This document shows, piece after piece, positions 1 to 7,541 of a stretch of DNA of 11,959 bases (position 1 is the first letter of the stretch; the number at the start of each line of letters is the position of its first letter). The position numbers were made by a program, and so were the translations under genes. The stretch comes from CAYMCV01 sp964389005 (lineage in GTDB: Bacteria; Bacillota; Clostridia; Lachnospirales; Lachnospiraceae): assembly GCA_964389005.1 (NCBI GenBank), contig CAYMCV010000076.1:1-11959 (forward strand), read 5' to 3'. The notes below the pieces were generated by a model. The model was not told where the DNA came from. It made no database searches and was given only the letters and a program-made list of their open reading frames with translations.

Positions 1-501
1 ACACAATGGACATATGCCAAGATTGACGGAGACGAATCGTTTGAATCACAGACATACCAAGCGAAGGACTACTATCAATATGTAAAGATGTGCAATTTCG
101 TGGATATTTTGGCCTATACAGAGGGAAATTATATCTACAATTTTAATGGCGGAAATCCGAATAATCGTTATATAAACCATGATATGTTGTCACAAGAAGA
201 ATCCTTGGTTTATTTGGAACAACTCGGACAACAGGGATATCCGGAAATCATCATCGGGAATACAGGAATTGTTGGGATGATGGGGCTTGATATGCAGGAA
301 CATACATACAAACCGGTATATACTTTTGTCTGCTATCGAATCAATAAGTATAACAAGATGTACGCCGCGGAGTGTGTATATGCACGTGAAGACATCTACA
401 ATTCACGTGATGACTGGCCAATTTTTGAGCAAATTAGGGATGGAATCCAGTTATTGCAAGAGTCCGGCATTCAGATGGAGTCCGGAGAACTTTCACAGTA
501 G
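1..501 (+). CDS. Partial membrane glycosyltransferase-like protein, C-terminal domain (tandem paralogue of the next gene)
   Basis: The reading frame is open from base 1 to the TAG at 499-501, so this is the 3' end of a gene that begins outside the window; the internal ATG at 88 is not a convincing start. The visible 166 residues are soluble and lack membrane segments. They match the C-terminal domain of the next gene: both have a QW-x-Y segment, then a GYPE(I/F)I(I/V)GN motif, a PVY(T/R)F strand, and an ending of YAREDIY, two or three residues, R, then a WP-x-x-EQ stretch. The whole gene is therefore probably a second copy of the same multi-pass membrane protein. No function can be assigned to this domain from sequence; an extracytoplasmic position is inferred from the neighbour. 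The tail after the shared motif is longer than in the neighbour by about 20 residues. Confidence 0.8.
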   Translation, partial: TQWTYAKIDGDESFESQTYQAKDYYQYVKMCNFVDILAYTEGNYIYNFNGGNPNNRYINHDMLSQEESLVYLEQLGQQGYPEIIIGNTGIVGMMGLDMQEHTYKPVYTFVCYRINKYNKMYAAECVYAREDIYNSRDDWPIFEQIRDGIQLLQESGIQMESGELSQ

Positions 502-594
502 ATTGTAATAAGGTATATGCCAAATAGTTAAAAGATGCAACTTTTATAACAAACACTAAATGGAAAATTGTTAGATATAAGGAAGGATACAGAT

Positions 595-2338
595 GTGAAG
601 GAGAAGTTCTTTGGGCGTGACAAATGGGGAGAGTGGTTGGTTTTTGCAGGTTTTTTGACCCTACTCATCATTGTTTCTTGCTTTCATGAAATAACCTATG
701 ATGAAGCACAGGCGTGGTTGATTGCACGTGATGCATCTTTTCGCGATTTATTGCTATTGATTCCGCATTATGAAGGACATCCGCCGCTTTGGCATCTATT
801 GCTTGCGCTCTTTGCAAAGAGCGGAGTGGCACCACATGCGGGATTACATATACTAACAATAGCGATATCATCATGTGCGGTTTGGCTCATTTTGTTTCAA
901 TCGCCGTTCCCGAAAATGATAAAATTTGTTTTACCGTTTACTTACTATGTTTTTTATCGATACAGTGTTGTAGCAAGACCGTATTGTCTGACGCTGCTTG
1001 CATTTACGTTGGCGGCGATGTTCTATAAGGAAAAGGAGCAACGCCCTGTACGTTTTTGCTTCGCCCTGTTATTATTGTGCGCATCCAATGCGTTCGGTAT
1101 GGTTTTGGCGGCGGGAATCTGTATTGCATGGCTGATTGAATTGTTGACCGATAAAGTCAAAAGAGATAAAATGCGTTGGCTTCGTGCCGGAATCTCACTT
1201 TCAGTATTGTTGATATTGAATGTGTTGCAGTTATTGCTGATGATTCCGAGGCCCGATACCAATGCGGTCGGAAATTACCCGGTACGCACATTTTTGAACA
1301 GTCTGATTTATATGCTTGTGATTGCGCCGGCGGATGCCATGTTTACTACTTCTTTGTTTTCGGGTTCTTTTTCGAGAATTNNNNNNNNNNGATGCCATGT
1401 TTCTTGATTCCGGTATGGATGCGAGATTACAAGACTATGCGGAGGGAATTCTGTTCGGAAGTCCCTATTCTGTGATTTTTTGGATTCTCGGGATATTGAG
1501 TGTGGCTGTGATTCTCATTTATATGAAGAAAAAGAAGAAACTTCTGTTGTTTTTAGTCCCGTATCTGATGTTTTCTGTTTTTGCGGCAAAGGTTTATTTC
1601 TGGTATCATCACATCGGCTTGACATTTCTATTTTTACTCTTTGTTGTGTGGTGTGCGGAGGATGCCTGTGCCGAAGCATTCTTGCCGAGTGACTCACAGA
1701 ATGCAAAGTTTAAGTTTAGTGAGAGAAGTCGTAAGATGTTGGTAACGATTATGTTTGTCTTAGGTCTCGGTGTTTCCGCTGCTTGGAATGCCTATGATTG
1801 CTTTACGGACGTAACGAGTTCGGTTTGGTATACGAAGGATGTTGCGGATGGGATTCGTTTGGTGGGAGCTGACCAAGATAATTGTGCTTTGCAGTGGAAT
1901 TATTATCGTTTACGAGAATTTGAAAACTTGGATGAGATGTCAGATCCGCATAATTATGGCTATAATGTCAGTATAACCTGTTTCTTTGATTGTTTGGTTT
2001 ATTTTGACAATAATATCTTCTATAATCACAATGACGGGATTAAGGAAATCTCTTACAATCGGCAGATTCTGTATAGCGGTGAACGGGAGGAACAGTTATG
2101 GGAGGAAATTTCCGCACATGGATATCCGGAATTTATTGTCGGAAACAGCATAGTTCTCGGAGCGGTTGCATTCGAGGAGCCGATGCCGATTTATGTGCCG
2201 GTATACCGATTTGAAGTCAGAAAGCCGGACAAATTCATGGTGGATTATAACGATCAGTTCATATACGCAAGAGAGGATATCTATCGAACAAGGTCGGAAT
2301 GGCCGGTTCGTGAGCAGATGCGCTTATCAGGAAATTAG
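595..2338 (+). CDS. Multi-pass membrane protein, GT-C/GT39 glycosyltransferase-like, interrupted by an assembly gap
   Basis: I start at GTG 595, seven bases after GGAAGG at 582-587; an in-frame TTG at 568 has no good ribosome site. The N-terminus has one membrane helix (about residues 14-30), then an acidic YDEAQAW motif (D36, E37) and EGHPPLWH (about 60-67). This loop is typical of GT-C lipid-phosphosugar-dependent glycosyltransferases such as the PMT/ArnT group, where an acidic pair after the first helix is catalytic. Several further helices follow, then a soluble domain of about 180 residues ending in YAREDIYRTR and WPVREQM. Ten Ns at 1381-1390 break the gene, and the frame changes across them. 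The 12-mer GATGCCATGTTT, coding DAMF, lies on both sides of the gap (1333-1344 and 1391-1402). Removing 58 bases to merge the copies gives one frame of 561 residues. The donor, acceptor and true activity are unknown; a role in envelope polysaccharide or protein glycosylation is inference. Confidence 0.75.
1381..1390. other. Assembly gap (10 Ns)
   Basis: Ten consecutive Ns, a placeholder of fixed size rather than a measured length. The flanks share a 12-base sequence, so the two contigs probably overlap or represent strain variants rather than being separated by missing DNA. Confidence 0.97.
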
Positions 2339-2467
2339 TTACGAATTGGTATCAAATGTAATTTTACATTTTTTGTGTTAATCATTGAAGAATTTGTTAT
2401 AATTATTATAGATATGTTCGATATATTGGATAATAGCAGGAACGAATGATAAAGTACGTTTATGATA

Positions 2468-2497
2468 TTGACATGACTTTAAATTAAATGATATACT
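2468..2497 (+). promoter_or_regulatory. Sigma-A-type promoter for the HTH gene
   Basis: A perfect -35 TTGACA (2468-2473) and near-perfect -10 TATACT (2492-2497) are separated by 18 bases. Transcription would begin near 2504, about 47 bases before the HTH start. The region 2339-2550 carries no gene. It also holds a weaker possible promoter (TATAAT at 2398-2403, poor -35) and an AT-only palindrome AATAATTATT at 2517-2526 downstream of the start site, which could be an autoregulatory operator but could also be chance. Confidence 0.8.
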
Positions 2498-2550
2498 ACA
2501 AGGGCTATTGATGTTTAATAATTATTGTGTGTTATTTTAGGAGGTTGACT

Positions 2551-2874
2551 ATGGCTAACGTTGGAAGAAAGCTTGGCGTTAATATCTTTACGTTAATGCA
2601 GAACTCTGGAATTAGTCGTGAAGAATTGGCGGAGAAAATGAATTACACCTACCGAGACATGTGTAGGATACTGGAAGGAAAACTCATGTTGACGCCGAAA
2701 GAAATAGAAAAAATTGCTAGTTTTTTCGGTAAAACAAAGAACGAGTTACTTAATTGTGAAGCGGATATGATTGTTCCTGAGTTACAGTATATGAAGGAGT
2801 TCGACAACACAGAGCATCTGGATAAGATTTTAGACTTATTGGATGATTATGTGGAACTCAAGGAAGTTATGTAG
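2551..2874 (+). CDS. Small XRE-type helix-turn-helix protein
   Basis: The start is ATG 2551, six bases after AGGAGG at 2539-2544; a longer frame from 2527 lacks a ribosome site. The product has 107 residues. Residues about 5-68 fit the XRE/Cro fold: ELAEKM (25-30) and YRDMCRILEGK (34-44) form the recognition region, and PKEIEKIASFF plus NELL complete the five-helix bundle. The remainder (about 70-107) is acidic and probably helical, possibly a dimerisation or partner-binding tail. The gene has its own promoter and terminator and lies directly upstream of an ImmA/IrrE-type peptidase and a PIN-like protein. In known ImmR/ImmA and XRE/COG2856 pairs the HTH protein is a repressor or antitoxin that the peptidase cleaves, so a repressor role is likely here. 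That is inference; the DNA target is not visible. Confidence 0.82.
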   Translation: MANVGRKLGVNIFTLMQNSGISREELAEKMNYTYRDMCRILEGKLMLTPKEIEKIASFFGKTKNELLNCEADMIVPELQYMKEFDNTEHLDKILDLLDDYVELKEVM

Positions 2875-2878
2875 GTGG

Positions 2879-2908
2879 AAGGCTGTACGATAACGTACAG
2901 CCTTTTTT
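2879..2908 (+). terminator. Rho-independent terminator after the HTH gene
   Basis: A perfect 9-bp stem GGCTGTACG / CGTACAGCC (2881-2889 and 2894-2902) with an ATAA loop is followed by six Ts (2903-2908); flanking AA/TT pairs can extend it. It starts a few bases after the HTH stop and separates that gene from the peptidase, so the downstream pair needs readthrough or its own promoter. Confidence 0.92.
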
Positions 2909-2946
2909 AGAAGTCGCAGGGTGTATCATTTTCTCACACAATTTGA

Positions 2947-2963
2947 ACTGCTTCGAACGCAGT
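2947..2963. promoter_or_regulatory. Inverted repeat before the peptidase gene, possible operator or leader hairpin
   Basis: ACTGC at 2947-2951 and GCAGT at 2959-2963 form a perfect 5-bp inverted repeat around TTCGAAC. It ends three bases before the Shine-Dalgarno GGAGA (2966-2970) of the peptidase gene. It could bind the upstream HTH protein or form a hairpin that affects translation. Short repeats of this size also arise by chance. Confidence 0.3.
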
Positions 2964-2976
2964 ATGGAGATTATTT

Positions 2977-3792
2977 ATGGAGAGACAAGCGGTAGATAAG
3001 GCCATTCAAAAAATAATAGCGGATATAAATGAGAAGTGTGTTATTCAGAACACAGCGATAAGAGACAGTATCTTTGGCATATTAGAAAATGCATGTACTG
3101 TGATTTATTTTCCGTTTGAGAATGAAACGAACAGAGGCTTTCATATCAAAAAAATAGTGAAAAATGAATTGCAGGATTTTGTTTATATCAATACGGCGAA
3201 GCCTATTGCTGAGCAGATTTTTGCGGCTGCGCATGAATTTGGACATATATGGGAAGTTGCAGATAAAGTATGGAAATATCTTTCTTATGAAGGGAAACCT
3301 TCGGATAAAGAGGAAGAAGATATTACGAATTGGTTCGCAGCAGAATTACTTATGCCAACAGAGGCTTTTCGTGGCGCCTTTTATGCACATATGGATGAAT
3401 TGGGGATTAAACCGGGGGCAGTTAAGTTTGATGACTTAGTCAGATTAATTGTATTACAGATGAATGATTTCATGGTTCCCTATGAGTCTGTAAGAAAACG
3501 GTTGGGTGAAACAAAAATATTGAAACAAGAAACAGCAGATTACTTGTTAAAAAAAGAAAGTGATGCAATTAATCTGGTTGCTATTTTTGCCAAGGACAGT
3601 AATACTTACTTGGAGAAAGGAACCTGTGTAAAAACTGTTTCAGGTATTCGAACATTGATTGAAAATGTTGAAAATAGTGAGAATGTGGATGATTTTTTAC
3701 TTACTAAAATAAAGAAAGAGTTTGATATTGAACATGTTCCGAATGCTGAAGAAGGATTTGAAATACAAATAGGAGATTATACCGATGGTTAA
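2977..3792 (+). CDS. ImmA/IrrE family zinc metallopeptidase (COG2856-like)
   Basis: The start is ATG 2977, six bases after GGAGA at 2966-2970; the product has 271 residues. The active-site motif AAHEFGHIWE gives H86, E87 and H90 of an HExxH zinc site. The second hallmark, N-x-FAAELLMP (118-127), preceded by an acidic run (E112-E114), supplies the probable third zinc ligand. This pair of motifs defines the ImmA/IrrE family, whose members cleave XRE-type repressors (ImmR, DdrO). The N-terminal 80 residues contain no HTH; in many relatives the HTH is fused, while here it is a separate upstream gene. The C-terminal 100 residues have no motif I recognise and may sense a signal or bind the partner. 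The stop overlaps the next gene by 8 bases, which indicates translational coupling. Base composition is clearly AT-rich compared with the importer genes downstream, which suggests horizontal acquisition. Confidence 0.88.
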   Translation: MERQAVDKAIQKIIADINEKCVIQNTAIRDSIFGILENACTVIYFPFENETNRGFHIKKIVKNELQDFVYINTAKPIAEQIFAAAHEFGHIWEVADKVWKYLSYEGKPSDKEEEDITNWFAAELLMPTEAFRGAFYAHMDELGIKPGAVKFDDLVRLIVLQMNDFMVPYESVRKRLGETKILKQETADYLLKKESDAINLVAIFAKDSNTYLEKGTCVKTVSGIRTLIENVENSENVDDFLLTKIKKEFDIEHVPNAEEGFEIQIGDYTDG

Positions 3793-4453
3793 GCAAGAGG
3801 TTTTGGTTGACACAGTCTTTCTTCATAAACTTACGTGTGCAGGGAAAAAACCCGATGTTTTCAAGAAAGTATTGTCTGACTTAGAATATATGCCGGTGGT
3901 GCATCCTTACCTTGCTTCCTATGAATTGGACATGCATCCATATTTTACCGAAATGGTTAAAAAAGGGCTGGTAAGGGTTGCCGAATATGAAGAATTTCTC
4001 CACGATGATGCAGATCGAATACTTTATGAGAGGTATTTTATCGATATACATAATACATTACGCGAGTATCTTGATGCAATCGGAGGGAGAAAACAATTAC
4101 CTCCACTTGTCATGCCGGCGAGGCAAAGTGTATTCACTTATCGCAAGGCGTCTATGAGTTTGGGGGATGTTCACATGATTCTTATGGCTTTCTTTACTGA
4201 GATGCCAATTATCCTGACTGAGGATTCAGATATCGGATTGCTACGCTCTATAACAAAACGAAAAATGGAAAGCGCATCCTACACATTGACCATCTATAAT
4301 GCAGTAGATTTGCTAATGATGATTGCCGGTAAGGAAGAAACTGTATTTAAAAAGGACGAGTTGGTTAACATACTTAAATCAATTGGAGAAAGAGAATACC
4401 AATCAAGTCTGAAACAAACATGGAATCGTGTTCATTGTCAATCCGATAGTTGA
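3785..4453 (+). CDS. PIN-like domain protein, putative RNase toxin
   Basis: The start ATG 3785 lies inside the end of the peptidase gene (8-base overlap). The 222 residues show the acidic layout of a PIN nuclease: VLVDTVFL with D9 at the end of the first strand, E47 in an ASYELDM helix, SLGD with D128 before a hydrophobic helix, and ILTEDSD (D147, D149) at the fourth position. PIN proteins use such residues to bind Mg2+/Mn2+ and cut RNA. The spacing between E47 and D128 is longer than in VapC toxins (about 130 residues in total), so this is a larger, divergent member. PIN-like proteins of the DUF4411 group are known next to COG2856 peptidases; whether this protein belongs there needs a profile search. 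In context it is the likely effector of the HTH/peptidase/PIN cassette. Its stop codon lies within the -35 of the nrdR promoter. Confidence 0.7.
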   Translation: MVKQEVLVDTVFLHKLTCAGKKPDVFKKVLSDLEYMPVVHPYLASYELDMHPYFTEMVKKGLVRVAEYEEFLHDDADRILYERYFIDIHNTLREYLDAIGGRKQLPPLVMPARQSVFTYRKASMSLGDVHMILMAFFTEMPIILTEDSDIGLLRSITKRKMESASYTLTIYNAVDLLMMIAGKEETVFKKDELVNILKSIGEREYQSSLKQTWNRVHCQSDS

Positions 4454-4478
4454 CATAATTCCATAATTTAGTTATACT
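4450..4478 (+). promoter_or_regulatory. Sigma-A-type promoter for nrdR and probably the importer operon
   Basis: TTGACA (4450-4455) and TATACT (4473-4478) are separated by 17 bases, the optimal spacing. The TGA stop of the PIN gene (4451-4453) lies inside the -35. Transcription would begin near 4485. No terminator is visible between here and the end of the importer genes. Confidence 0.85.
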
Positions 4479-4542
4479 AAAGAATGGTGGAGTTACAAAA
4501 CCGGCGTTTACGCACGGAATAATGAGAAGTGGGGTACAAAAA

Positions 4543-4992
4543 ATGAAATGTCCGTATTGTGGTCATGAGAATACCAGAGTTATCGATTCACGTCCGGCAG
4601 AGGAGAACAATTCAATTCGCCGCCGTCGCGTCTGTGATGAGTGTGACAAACGTTTTACTACGTACGAGAAGGTCGAGACGATTCCGTTGATTATTATCAA
4701 GAAAGACAACAATCGTGAAACCTATGATCGTGCGAAGATTGAAGCAGGTGTACTTCGTGCCTGCCATAAGCGTCCGGTCAGCGCAGCACAGATTACGCAA
4801 CTTGTAGAAGAAGTGGAGAACGAAATCTTCAACAAAGAGGAGAAGGAAATCTCCAGTGCCGTTATTGGCGAGCTTCTTATGGATAAGTTAAAAGACCTTG
4901 ATGCGGTTGCGTATGTCAGATTTGCATCGGTATATCGTGAATTCAAAGACGTAAACACATTTATGGACGAACTAAAAAAAGTTTTAAAATAA
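4543..4992 (+). CDS. nrdR: Transcriptional repressor NrdR
   Basis: I start at ATG 4543, giving the canonical MKCPYCG beginning and 149 residues, the usual NrdR length; an in-frame ATG at 4522 would add seven atypical residues. The N-terminal zinc ribbon has C3, C6, C31 and C34, with the conserved VIDSRP (13-18), RRRR (26-29) and RFTTYE (37-42) stretches. Residues about 49-139 form the ATP-cone, containing YDRAKIEAGV and YVRFASVYREF. NrdR binds NrdR boxes before ribonucleotide reductase genes and represses them when its ATP-cone carries dATP plus ATP. No reductase gene is present, so it acts in trans. It has a strong promoter of its own and lies 24 bases before the importer lipoprotein gene, so co-transcription is likely although no functional link is known. 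Confidence 0.96.
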   Translation: MKCPYCGHENTRVIDSRPAEENNSIRRRRVCDECDKRFTTYEKVETIPLIIIKKDNNRETYDRAKIEAGVLRACHKRPVSAAQITQLVEEVENEIFNKEEKEISSAVIGELLMDKLKDLDAVAYVRFASVYREFKDVNTFMDELKKVLK

Positions 4993-5016
4993 GAGGTAAG
5001 GAAAGGAAGGAAGCAC

Positions 5017-6543
5017 ATGAAAAAGAAAAGAAACAGAAACGTTCTTTTCGCATTCCTGTTGCTGACAATCGCTGTTGCACTGAGTGCATGCTCAGGTGAT
5101 AAGAAAGATGATTCCAATTCATCGATTACCATCGGAATTCCGCAGGACATTGAGGATAGTCTTGACCCCCATGAAGTATTGGCGGCAGGAACCAAAGAAA
5201 TTCTGTTCAATGTCTACGAAGGTTTGGTAAAACCGGATTCCGAAGGAAACTTAATACCTGCCGTGGCCGGTCAACATGAGATTTCGGAAGATAGGAAGAC
5301 GTACACGTTTACGTTACGCGAAGGGATCAAATTTCATGACGGAAGTTTGGTTACGGTAGAGGACATTCAATACTCCATTGAGAAATGCGCCGATATCGAG
5401 AACCGTAATCCATCGATAGCGGCTTTTTTAAATGTAAAAGAAGTGCGCATCAAGAATGACACACAGGTTGAGATTGAATTGTATGAACCGGATACCGATT
5501 TTCTTGTTAACCTGTCGACTGTAAGCGCTGCAATCATACCGAAGAACAACGCAGACAGCACACACAATGCAATCGGAACAGGACCGTATCGTTATCTTTC
5601 CCGTTCTCCGCAGGAGAACATCAAGATGGAGGCTTTTGTTGACTATTGGGGTCAAAAGGCTGAGATACAGAACGTGACATTCAAAATCTGTGCCAATGCA
5701 GATACCATCGTCATGGAGTTAGAAGGCGGTTCCATCGATATGTTTGCGAGACTGACACCCTCACAGGTGGCGGCACTTAACACCGAGAATTTCGAGGTGC
5801 TGGAAGGCACGATGAATCTGGTGCAAGCGTTGTACTTAAACAATGCGGCGGAGCCGTTTCAGGATGTTCGCGTGCGACAAGCATTGTGTTATGCGGTGAA
5901 CAAGGACGAAGTACTGTCATTCGTATCCGACGGCAAAGGAACACCCATCGGAAGCAGCATGTTTCCGACGTTCGGGAAGTACTACATGGAAGAGTTGAAT
6001 GATGCATATCCGCAGAACATTGAAAAAGCAAAAGAACTGTTGAGCGAAGCCGGATATCCGGACGGATTCTCCTTTACGATTCAGGTACCGTCGAATTATC
6101 AACAGCATGTGGATACCGCACAGGTACTTTCGGAGCAGTTCAAAGCAATCAATGTCGATGCACAGATTCAGTTGGTGGATTGGGATACATGGCTGAGTGA
6201 AGTCTATTCCAATCGTAATTTTGAAGCGACTGTAATCGGCGTGGATGCACCGGCATTAACGGCAAGAGACTTATTAGACCGCTTTGTTTCGACAGCGGGA
6301 GATAACTTCATTAATTTCTCGTCAGCAACATATGATGAGGCATATGCAAGCGCATGTGCAGAGACAGACGATGCAAAGCAAACGGAGTATTACAAGACTT
6401 GTCAGACAATACTCTCAGAAGATGCCGCAAATGTGTATTTACAGGATTTGCCGGAGTTTGTTGCTTTGAATCGCAAATATACGGGTTATGAGTTTTATCC
6501 GTTGTACGTGTGTGATGTCGCAAAGATTCGTTTGCGTGAGTAA
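5017..6543 (+). CDS. ABC transporter solute-binding lipoprotein, family 5 (peptide/nickel type)
   Basis: The start is ATG 5017 with GGAAGG six bases upstream; the product has 508 residues, normal for the family. A basic N-terminus, a hydrophobic stretch (about 9-22) and the lipobox LSAC with C25 mark a lipoprotein signal peptide, so the protein is anchored on the outer face of the membrane. A polar linker (GDKKDDSNSS) follows. The SBP_bac_5 signature region is clear around 70-130: a NVYEGLV stretch, then YTFTLREGIKFHDG and a V-x-DIQYS helix. LYLNN, VRQAL and AINVDAQIQ further on are typical of the DppA/OppA/NikA fold. It delivers its ligand to the two permeases that follow. The ligand cannot be read from the sequence; di- or oligopeptides are the most common substrates, with nickel complexes or glutathione as alternatives. 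It is the first gene of a classical binding protein, permease, permease, ATPase, ATPase operon. Confidence 0.93.
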   Translation: MKKKRNRNVLFAFLLLTIAVALSACSGDKKDDSNSSITIGIPQDIEDSLDPHEVLAAGTKEILFNVYEGLVKPDSEGNLIPAVAGQHEISEDRKTYTFTLREGIKFHDGSLVTVEDIQYSIEKCADIENRNPSIAAFLNVKEVRIKNDTQVEIELYEPDTDFLVNLSTVSAAIIPKNNADSTHNAIGTGPYRYLSRSPQENIKMEAFVDYWGQKAEIQNVTFKICANADTIVMELEGGSIDMFARLTPSQVAALNTENFEVLEGTMNLVQALYLNNAAEPFQDVRVRQALCYAVNKDEVLSFVSDGKGTPIGSSMFPTFGKYYMEELNDAYPQNIEKAKELLSEAGYPDGFSFTIQVPSNYQQHVDTAQVLSEQFKAINVDAQIQLVDWDTWLSEVYSNRNFEATVIGVDAPALTARDLLDRFVSTAGDNFINFSSATYDEAYASACAETDDAKQTEYYKTCQTILSEDAANVYLQDLPEFVALNRKYTGYEFYPLYVCDVAKIRLRE

Positions 6544-6589
6544 TCAACATTATAAATAGCGGAACTGTTATAGCAAAGGAGGGATTCGG

Positions 6590-7534
6590 ATGAAATACGT
6601 AGCTAAAAAGTTACTGACCGTACTTTTTACGTTGATTCTGACCTCCTTTGTTGTTTTTTTGGCATTTGAGTTGATATCGGGAGATCCTGCCGTTTCAAAA
6701 CTCGGAACAGGTGCGACACCGGAAGCGGTGGCGGCACTGCGCGAGGAAATGGGTTTGAATCGCCCTTTTTTTGTGCGGTATTTCTCATGGTTTTTTGGTC
6801 TCTTTCGCGGGGACTTTGGGAATTCATATGCTTACGGCATGCCGGTTTCGCAATTGGTGCTTTCCAAGGTTCCGATTAATCTGTTTTTATCGGTCATTTC
6901 TCTGGTTATTGTAATCGTTATATCTGTGCCAATCGGCATTCTGACCGCAAAATATGAAGGACATATGATTGACCGTATCATTGGTGTTACCAATCAGATT
7001 GGTATGGCAATTCCCCCGTTTCTCATGGGAATTCTATTAACGTATCTTTTTGGCATGGTGCTTCAATTCTTCGCACCGGGCAGTTACGTTTCTTATGATG
7101 TCAATTTCGGGAAATTCTTGGGTTACTTATTGTGTCCTGCGTTGGCGCTTGCAATCCCCAAATGTGCAATGACAATCAAACTGTTGCGCAATACGATACT
7201 ATCCGAAGCCAAAGCCGATTATGTCAGAACGGCATACAGCAGGGGGAACGATACGAACGGCATTTTGTACAGACATGTGCTAAAAAACGCAATGATGCCT
7301 ACGATTACGTTTATCGGAATGCTCTTTGCGGATATGATTGCATCGGGTATCATAATAGAGCAGGTTTTTGGAATTCCGGGACTTGGAAGAATCTTGCTTT
7401 CATCGATTTCAACGCGTGATTATCCTGTGGTACAGGCTATTGTCATGTTGATTGTAACCGGAGTGATGTTTACCGGATTTCTGGTGGATTTGATTTATCG
7501 CAAAACGGATCCGAGAGTTCGCACAGAGGCGTAG
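6590..7534 (+). CDS. ABC transporter permease, DppB/OppB type
   Basis: The start is ATG 6590 after AGGAGG at 6577-6582; the product has 314 residues. It has the family layout: a first membrane helix (about 8-28), a periplasmic stretch with GDP and an LREEMGLNRPFFVRYFSW segment, GDFGNSY (about 75-81), then five hydrophobic segments. The cytoplasmic EAA loop that docks on the ATPase is visible as DYVRTAYSRG followed by LKNAMMP. EQVFGIPGLGRIL and the DYPVVQAIV stretch near the C-terminus are diagnostic of the BPD_transp_1 family B subunit. It forms the channel with the following permease. Spacing to that gene is only 7 bases. Substrate follows the binding protein and is not determined by the permease sequence. 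Confidence 0.94.
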   Translation: MKYVAKKLLTVLFTLILTSFVVFLAFELISGDPAVSKLGTGATPEAVAALREEMGLNRPFFVRYFSWFFGLFRGDFGNSYAYGMPVSQLVLSKVPINLFLSVISLVIVIVISVPIGILTAKYEGHMIDRIIGVTNQIGMAIPPFLMGILLTYLFGMVLQFFAPGSYVSYDVNFGKFLGYLLCPALALAIPKCAMTIKLLRNTILSEAKADYVRTAYSRGNDTNGILYRHVLKNAMMPTITFIGMLFADMIASGIIIEQVFGIPGLGRILLSSISTRDYPVVQAIVMLIVTGVMFTGFLVDLIYRKTDPRVRTEA

Positions 7535-7541
7535 TACGGAT

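Noticed and set aside
1515..1706. Short minus-strand open frame within the membrane protein gene
   Set aside because: It is a shadow of the coding frame with no ribosome site or motif.
2373..2403. Possible second promoter, TTGTGT with TATAAT
   Set aside because: The -10 is perfect but the -35 is poor and the spacing is 19 bases; a much better promoter lies 90 bases downstream.
4722..5210. Minus-strand open frame of 162 codons across nrdR and the lipoprotein gene
   Set aside because: It lies opposite two well-supported genes, has serine-rich shadow composition and shows no recognisable motif.
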